This document shows, one piece after another, positions 59,339-64,000 of a DNA stretch of 64,000 nucleotides (positions within the stretch are counted from its first letter, which is position 1; each line of letters begins with the position of its first letter). The notes under the pieces were generated by a model. It saw nothing but the letters and a program-made list of their open reading frames with translations, did not search any database and had not been told where the DNA came from. Source of the stretch: Marivirga harenae (GTDB lineage Bacteria; Bacteroidota; Bacteroidia; Cytophagales; Cyclobacteriaceae); contig NZ_CP130565.1 in assembly GCF_030534335.1 (NCBI RefSeq), positions 3,803,501-3,867,500 of the forward strand, read 5' to 3'. The translations under genes were made by a program, and so were the position numbers.

Positions 59339-59908
59339 ATGATATTAGTAGGTAATGCAGTCATCACTGATGACATCAAGGAAAAAAACTTCGTTTGTAA
59401 TATTGAGAAATGCAAGGGTGCTTGCTGTGTAGAAGGAGATTTGGGAGCTCCGCTTACAGAGGAAGAATTGCCAATTATGAAGGAAATCTATCCTAAAGTA
59501 AAGCCCTACTTATCTGAGAAAGGCATTAAGGCCATTGAAGAGCAAGGAGAATATATTGAAGATTGGGAAGGAGATTACAGCACCACTACCATTAATGAAA
59601 AAGAATGTGCTTATGCCATTTATGATGAAAAAGGTATTCTAAAATGTGGGATAGAACAAGCGCATAATGATGGAAAAATTGATTTCTTAAAGCCCATATC
59701 CTGTCATTTATATCCCATAAGAATCACTAAATATGATGAGTACGATGCTCTAAATTACGATAGATGGCATATTTGTGATCCAGCCTGCGAATTAGGTGAT
59801 AAATTAGGTGTACCGATTTATAAATTTACGAAAGATGCTTTGATCAGGAATTACAGCAAAGAGTGGTATGAAGAATTGGTCAGAGAAATTGAATCAACTA
59901 ATGAATAA
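59339..59908 (+). CDS. DUF3109 family cysteine-rich protein
   Basis: The 189-residue protein fits DUF3109 over its whole length. The N-terminal cysteine cluster is [20 protein letters not shown], followed by [29 protein letters not shown] and [11 protein letters not shown]. The cysteine pattern resembles the YkgJ-type predicted iron-sulfur or zinc-binding family. It is very common in Bacteroidota and of unknown function. It ends 2 bp from the stop of the convergent histidine kinase gene. Confidence 0.92.
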   Translation: MILVGNAVITDDIKEKNFVCNIEKCKGACCVEGDLGAPLTEEELPIMKEIYPKVKPYLSEKGIKAIEEQGEYIEDWEGDYSTTTINEKECAYAIYDEKGILKCGIEQAHNDGKIDFLKPISCHLYPIRITKYDEYDALNYDRWHICDPACELGDKLGVPIYKFTKDALIRNYSKEWYEELVREIESTNE

Positions 59909-59910
59909 AA

Positions 59911-62151
59911 CTAGATCATTAAATTAGGGAGTGTAACCGTAAATCTGGTCCCTTTATCAACTTCAGAATCGACTTTAATTTCTCCGTTAATCTTTTGGAT
60001 GGTCTCTTTAACAATATAAAGCCCTATTCCTGTTCCTTTGCTATCATTGGAAGCTCTGAAGAACATTTCAAAGATTTTTTCTAGATATTTTGATTCAATG
60101 CCCAAGCCATTATCGGTAATTTTTAAGACCGCCTTTTCACGATCAACATTAATACAAATTTGAACAAATGGATGCTCAATGTAAGGATTAAAATACCGGA
60201 TTGAATTAGAAATAAGATTGTTAAAAATAACTTTCAATCTTCTTTTATCAGAATAAAACTCAATACTGGAATCAATTTTAATTTCCTTCCTGATGCGATC
60301 AAAATTCTCTAAGTATTGGTAATTATCCATGGTCTCTTGCAAGATTTCGTGGAAGTCAATAAATTCAGGCTTCACCTCTTGCCGTGCATTTCGAGATAAA
60401 TCAACAATATCTTTGATAAAATCATCCAGTTTATTAATGCTCTTATCAACCAAGTCTAAGTATTGACCTAATTTCTCTTTATCATTCTCATTTTTGGCCA
60501 AATTGATCAAGCCTTTGACTGAGCTGAGCGGTGCTTTTAAATCATGTGAGGCACTGTAAACAAAACTGTCCAGCTCAGTATTCAATTTCTTCAATTCCCG
60601 ATTTTGCTTTTTCAGCTTTTCCTGCGCACTTTTTATACCGGTTACATCTCTTATAGCGCCATCAAAATACTTCACGCCTTGATCATCTTCGCTTACCATA
60701 CTACTTAGGAGTCCAGTAAATATCTCTCCGTTCTTTTTTCTAAATTGAACTTCAATATTGGTTACATCTCTTTTCTTAATAAGCATTTGTCCTAGTCTTT
60801 CCCGGTCTTTAGGATTAGCATACAGACTGTTTAGTTGGGTATGTTTATAAAGCTCATCCTTGGATTTAAAACCAAACATTTTCATAAAGGCATCATTAAT
60901 GAAAATTAAGCCCCTGTCGTGAGAACTTCGATAAATTGCTTCCGAAATATTTTTATTGACTGATGCAAGTATTCTTTCACTACTCTTAATTCTTTCCTTA
61001 GCTTCGTAATTATCCGTAATATCATTTGTTAAACAGGCTACTCCTGAAATTTCCTGCTTGAACACAACAGGGAATATTTTAGAGTCAACTACTTTAACAA
61101 TTTTATCTCCTTCTCTGTAAAAATCACGGTAATTTTCTTCCTTACCATTTAAGGCAATGCTGATTCTTTGAATGGTCTTATCATACTGCTCAGCTAAATC
61201 TTTTTGTTCTAACACATTCATCCCTACCTGGGGAGTTAAGCCATAGTGAGTAAAGAGATGGTCAATAAATTTATTATTAAATGCCATCAAATTAAATCTT
61301 GAATCTACCATCCAGATCATGGAATCAAGGCTATCGAATATTGATCTCCAGCTGGCTTCTTGATGCATCACCTCCCCCACTTGAAATTGCAGTTTATTGT
61401 GAAAATTAGATTTCAAGGCTGTGTACTCCTCTTCCAGAACCTTATAGTCATGAATCACGGTATTCACCAATTCATATACTGGACTTAAAGGGTTACCCAT
61501 TTCAAAATTTATTGGCTTGGTTTCTCCTTTTTTCCAGTCAACCTGGCCAAACACATCATTTAACTTTTTGAAATCAATATTATTGGATTGAGCCTGGAGC
61601 CTTTGAATTTTCAACTCTTTAATCTCTGCTACTAATTCTTCCTTGCTTAGTGATTTTAGGTAATCATCGGAATGCATTTCAGGCTTTATCCCTTTTACAG
61701 CATAATCAATAGCCAAAGTTGGATTAACTACCTCTTCAACTCCCTCAATATGCTCTGATTGATGGGATTTATACAGATCTAAAATTACTTTAGCGATACC
61801 ATGATAGATAAAAAGCATCTTAGACCAGTATTTGCGAAAAGACAGATCAAAAAGATGTATTTCCTCTCTGGCTGAGGAAGGAATAGAGTTCAATTGAGTG
61901 GCATCCATAATTAAAGTCAATTTACTATTTTGACTTAAATGGACTACCTTTTGTAAGTTCTTGAAAAATAGTTGTGATTTATGGCTATCAGGTTCACCCA
62001 TCGTTACCACATAAAGGATCTTGCTTTGAATTAACAGATAGTAACATTTAAAATCTTGAAAATCTGTAATATTCACCCTATCCAAAATCTCAAATTCCAG
62101 CTTCTGGTCTTCAAGTATCTTAACTATTTCATTTAAATATTTTGTATTCAA
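59911..62151 (-). CDS. Cytoplasmic PAS-domain sensor histidine kinase
   Basis: The 746-residue protein has no membrane helix. Residues 1-160 form an alpha/beta domain (KCYYLLIQSKILYVVTMGEPD in outline, LTLIMDATQLNSIPSSARE) that looks STAS-like or SpoIIAA-like; this is an impression. A short coiled coil follows. Two PAS domains cover about 265-385 (SLDSMIWMVDSRFNLMAFNN) and 390-510 (IYRSSHDRGLIFINDAFMKMFGF). HisKA carries ASHDLKAPLSS with His536, and the HATPase domain has NNLISNSIRYF, DNGLGIE and GTGIGLYIVKE. The start is a TTG. No response regulator is adjacent. Signal and target are unknown. Confidence 0.9.
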   Translation of the reverse strand: MNTKYLNEIVKILEDQKLEFEILDRVNITDFQDFKCYYLLIQSKILYVVTMGEPDSHKSQLFFKNLQKVVHLSQNSKLTLIMDATQLNSIPSSAREEIHLFDLSFRKYWSKMLFIYHGIAKVILDLYKSHQSEHIEGVEEVVNPTLAIDYAVKGIKPEMHSDDYLKSLSKEELVAEIKELKIQRLQAQSNNIDFKKLNDVFGQVDWKKGETKPINFEMGNPLSPVYELVNTVIHDYKVLEEEYTALKSNFHNKLQFQVGEVMHQEASWRSIFDSLDSMIWMVDSRFNLMAFNNKFIDHLFTHYGLTPQVGMNVLEQKDLAEQYDKTIQRISIALNGKEENYRDFYREGDKIVKVVDSKIFPVVFKQEISGVACLTNDITDNYEAKERIKSSERILASVNKNISEAIYRSSHDRGLIFINDAFMKMFGFKSKDELYKHTQLNSLYANPKDRERLGQMLIKKRDVTNIEVQFRKKNGEIFTGLLSSMVSEDDQGVKYFDGAIRDVTGIKSAQEKLKKQNRELKKLNTELDSFVYSASHDLKAPLSSVKGLINLAKNENDKEKLGQYLDLVDKSINKLDDFIKDIVDLSRNARQEVKPEFIDFHEILQETMDNYQYLENFDRIRKEIKIDSSIEFYSDKRRLKVIFNNLISNSIRYFNPYIEHPFVQICINVDREKAVLKITDNGLGIESKYLEKIFEMFFRASNDSKGTGIGLYIVKETIQKINGEIKVDSEVDKGTRFTVTLPNLMI

Positions 62152-62335
62152 TACAAGCGAGATTTACAAGCAATTACAATTTTTAAAAATATGGAAAAAT
62201 TCTTTAAAAAAATTTCTTGAATTCAGGATTTATAGAGAATGTATGAAATCGCTAAAACTCTAGTAAAAAGTAAGCGTTTTGAACTGAGGAAGGGAATACA
62301 AAAATCACCAACTAATCTCAACCGAACCAAAACAA

Positions 62336-62367
62336 AAAACCCAAATTAGAGGTGTAATTTGGGTTTT
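62336..62367 (-). terminator. Rho-independent terminator for exonuclease transcript
   Basis: On the minus strand a 13-bp perfect stem (AAAACCCAAATTA/TAATTTGGGTTTT) with a 6-nt loop continues into a T-run. It lies about 24 bp past the stop of the exonuclease gene. Confidence 0.9.
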
Positions 62368-62390
62368 GACTGTGAATTGTATTATTCAAA

Positions 62391-63194
62391 TTATTTTTGA
62401 AATCCTCTAAGTTTAATCTCTGTTAGTTTTCTTTTGGTGTCCATTGGAAAATCTCCTTTCATCATCCAATCATAATAACCAGATTCTTTTTTCAAAACCT
62501 CTTCAACAGGATGACCCTTATGCTTTCCGAAATTAAAAACTTCTACACCTGCATCATTAAAAACGAATCTACCTGCTAGGTCGACCATGTTATCATTGGT
62601 GATTTGATGTAAGGTTTCCACATTGTTTTCAATAGTTCCAATCACCTTGCCTTTTAAGTCCTTTAAACTTTCACCTTCATACCTTTTTATTTGCGCATCC
62701 AAGACCTCTAGGGTTGCTAAAGTATCTGCTTCTGCTGAGTGCGCATCCACCAAATCTTTATCACAATAAAATTTATAAGCAGCCGTCAATGTTCTCTTTT
62801 CCATCATATGGAAAATCTTCTGAGCATCTAGTAATTTCCGTTTTGAAATATCAAAATCAACTTCTGCCCTTAAAAACTCCTCGACTAATACTGGAACATC
62901 AAATTTCAATATATTAAAACCTGCCAAATCACAGCCATGTAAAAAAGCGGATAATTCTTTAGCAACACCCTTAAATGTGGGTTTATCCTTCACATCTTTA
63001 TCATAAATACCGTGAATCAAACTACTCTCCACTGGAATAGGTCTTTCAGGGTTCACTTTTTCAGTATTTTTGATAATTTCACCATCCGGCATCACCTTTA
63101 CAAAAGAATATTCTACAATTCTATCGTTGACAACATTTGTACCTGTGGTTTCAAGGTCAAAAATGACCATTGGGTTATTGAGTTTTAAAAACAT
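62391..63194 (-). CDS. DEDDh-type 3'-5' exonuclease
   Basis: The 267-residue protein has a DnaQ-like exonuclease domain: VIFDLETTGTN (Asp13 and Glu15), GFNILKFDVPVLVEEF with the second Asp, and DAHSAEADTLATLEV with the H-x-x-x-x-D pair of the DEDDh class. After about residue 195 a C-terminal domain contains FNFGKHKGHPVEEVL and YYDWMMKGDFP, like the DUF3820/exonuclease X-type tail. It may act in DNA repair or as a proofreading-like nuclease; the substrate is not known. It begins 1 bp after the Mur ligase stop and is in the same operon. Confidence 0.9.
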   Translation of the reverse strand: MFLKLNNPMVIFDLETTGTNVVNDRIVEYSFVKVMPDGEIIKNTEKVNPERPIPVESSLIHGIYDKDVKDKPTFKGVAKELSAFLHGCDLAGFNILKFDVPVLVEEFLRAEVDFDISKRKLLDAQKIFHMMEKRTLTAAYKFYCDKDLVDAHSAEADTLATLEVLDAQIKRYEGESLKDLKGKVIGTIENNVETLHQITNDNMVDLAGRFVFNDAGVEVFNFGKHKGHPVEEVLKKESGYYDWMMKGDFPMDTKRKLTEIKLRGFQK

Positions 63195-63195
63195 A

Positions 63196-64000
63196 TTATT
63201 GAACTAGAGTTTGTGCAGTTTCTTTTAAATTAAGTTCACCAAAATGACCAGAGCTTAAAAAAGCAAAAGTTTTTACTTGTCCCTTCTGTTCGATTAATGC
63301 TTCTTCTAATTCCTTAACATCATCAAAGAATTGAACATTAGATTGTCCAAATGCTGTCTTCACGTCATTTTCATTTAATGCCGTTCCACTTTCTACTTTA
63401 AGATTCTTAGGATTAATATATATAAACGCAACATCAGCATGCTTTAAGGTGTCTTTATATTCTTGAATAAAATCCTTATCCAAGCTACTAAAGGTGTGCA
63501 ATTCATACGCAATACAAATTTTTCCCGCTTTGAACTGATGATGCAGCGCATTTACAGTAGCCCTCAGTTTTGAGGGAGCGTGGGCATAGTCTTTATACAC
63601 TTTTACTCCGTCATTTTCTGCCAATAGCTCCAGTCTATTTTTAGCACCTTTAAAGGTTGAAATGGCTTCATAGAACTTATCATCTGTAATCCCTAAAATA
63701 TTGCAGACTTCATGAGCTGCATTTATATTCTGTAAATTGTGTCTTCCAAAAATACTGATTTGGACTTTACCATGATCTTTTGTTTTCAGATAGGTTATTC
63801 CATCCTTTATTTCAGAATCATGTGAAGCATAAGGTAGTTTACGCACATCTTCCCTGTCTTTTGCGCCAACAATATTGGCAAGGTTATCTTCCTCACAATA
63901 AATTAATGAGCCAGCTTTAGGAGTTTTATCTGCAAATAAATCAAACTGCTTTGTATATTCTTCAAAAGTGGAGAACACATTTTTATGATCCCATTTAATA
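63196..64000 (-). CDS. mpl: Mur ligase family protein, Mpl-like (5' partial)
   Basis: The frame is open to the window edge, reading IKWDHKNVFSTFEEYTKQF before and across a possible GTG at 63978, so the true start lies beyond base 64000. The visible 268 residues cover the end of the central ATPase domain and the C-terminal domain of a Mur ligase. Seen features: SIFGRHNLQNINAAHEVCNILG, FKGAKNRLELLAEN, KVYKDYAHAPSKLRAT (the typical DYAHxP motif), YELHTFSSL and FLSSGHFG. The WDHxxxFxTFEEY stretch and the absence of a D-Glu adding signature favour Mpl, which recycles the murein tripeptide onto UDP-MurNAc, over MurC. The N-terminal half and P-loop are not in the window. Confidence 0.85.
   Translation of the reverse strand, partial: IKWDHKNVFSTFEEYTKQFDLFADKTPKAGSLIYCEEDNLANIVGAKDREDVRKLPYASHDSEIKDGITYLKTKDHGKVQISIFGRHNLQNINAAHEVCNILGITDDKFYEAISTFKGAKNRLELLAENDGVKVYKDYAHAPSKLRATVNALHHQFKAGKICIAYELHTFSSLDKDFIQEYKDTLKHADVAFIYINPKNLKVESGTALNENDVKTAFGQSNVQFFDDVKELEEALIEQKGQVKTFAFLSSGHFGELNLKETAQTLVQ

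Overview
The window is AT-rich chromosomal DNA of a Bacteroidota bacterium, most likely a marine, possibly gliding member of the Cytophagales (Marivirga-like). The genus is an inference. The phylum rests on a type IX secretion (T9SS) C-terminal sorting domain on a giant surface protein, on families typical of the phylum (GSCFA, DUF3109, DUF3822, PspC, a Vms1-like release factor), on promoter elements of the TAnnTTTG/TAnnTTCG type, and on sparse Shine-Dalgarno signals with frequent TTG/GTG starts. I saw no rRNA, tRNA, CRISPR, insertion sequence or prophage. No gene-free stretch exceeds 300 bases; the longest gaps are about 250 bp and hold promoters, terminators or short repeats.

Region 1 (1-29465) is the unusual part. 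Five genes are translationally coupled by ATGA overlaps or direct abutment: a membrane sensor with a beta-propeller and an SpoIIE-type phosphatase domain (5' end outside the window), a protein of tandem TIR-like alpha/beta segments, a membrane-spanning STAND NTPase with WD40-like repeats, an outer-membrane barrel protein with a helical periplasmic part, and a lipoprotein. Eighty bases later comes a gene for a ~6,770-residue secreted repeat protein. It carries three near-identical tandem arrays (822 bp x 3.3, 528 bp x 11, 261 bp x 13), many diverged PKD/Ig-like domains, and a type A T9SS sorting domain. Its signal peptide is encoded only upstream of the first ATG, so it needs a non-ATG start (probably ACG at 9144) or the sequence carries a T-to-C change there. 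I infer that the cluster is an envelope-spanning signalling module linked to a giant adhesin. I know of no described system with this exact composition.

Region 2 (29.6-39.6 kb) holds mostly metabolic genes: citrate synthase, acyl-CoA-binding protein, a class III aminotransferase, a Vms1/ANKZF1-like peptidyl-tRNA hydrolase candidate, a TlpA-type thioredoxin, an AlkB-type alkane monooxygenase, an MFS transporter, a PspC protein, an OmpA/TPR lipoprotein and pyruvate dehydrogenase E1 beta.

Region 3 (39.7-50.9 kb) has an ECF sigma/anti-sigma/DUF4097 operon, a DUF1573 protein, a RecD/Dda-type helicase with a thioesterase, a Nudix hydrolase, a DUF3822-coaD operon, a very acidic small protein, HMG-CoA lyase, a polysaccharide flippase and a DegT-type aminotransferase.

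Region 4 (51.0-64.0 kb) has phosphofructokinase, a GSCFA-DUF255-priA operon, two sensor histidine kinases, a DUF3109 protein, a DEDDh exonuclease and the 3' part of a Mur-type ligase (mpl) that runs off the right edge.
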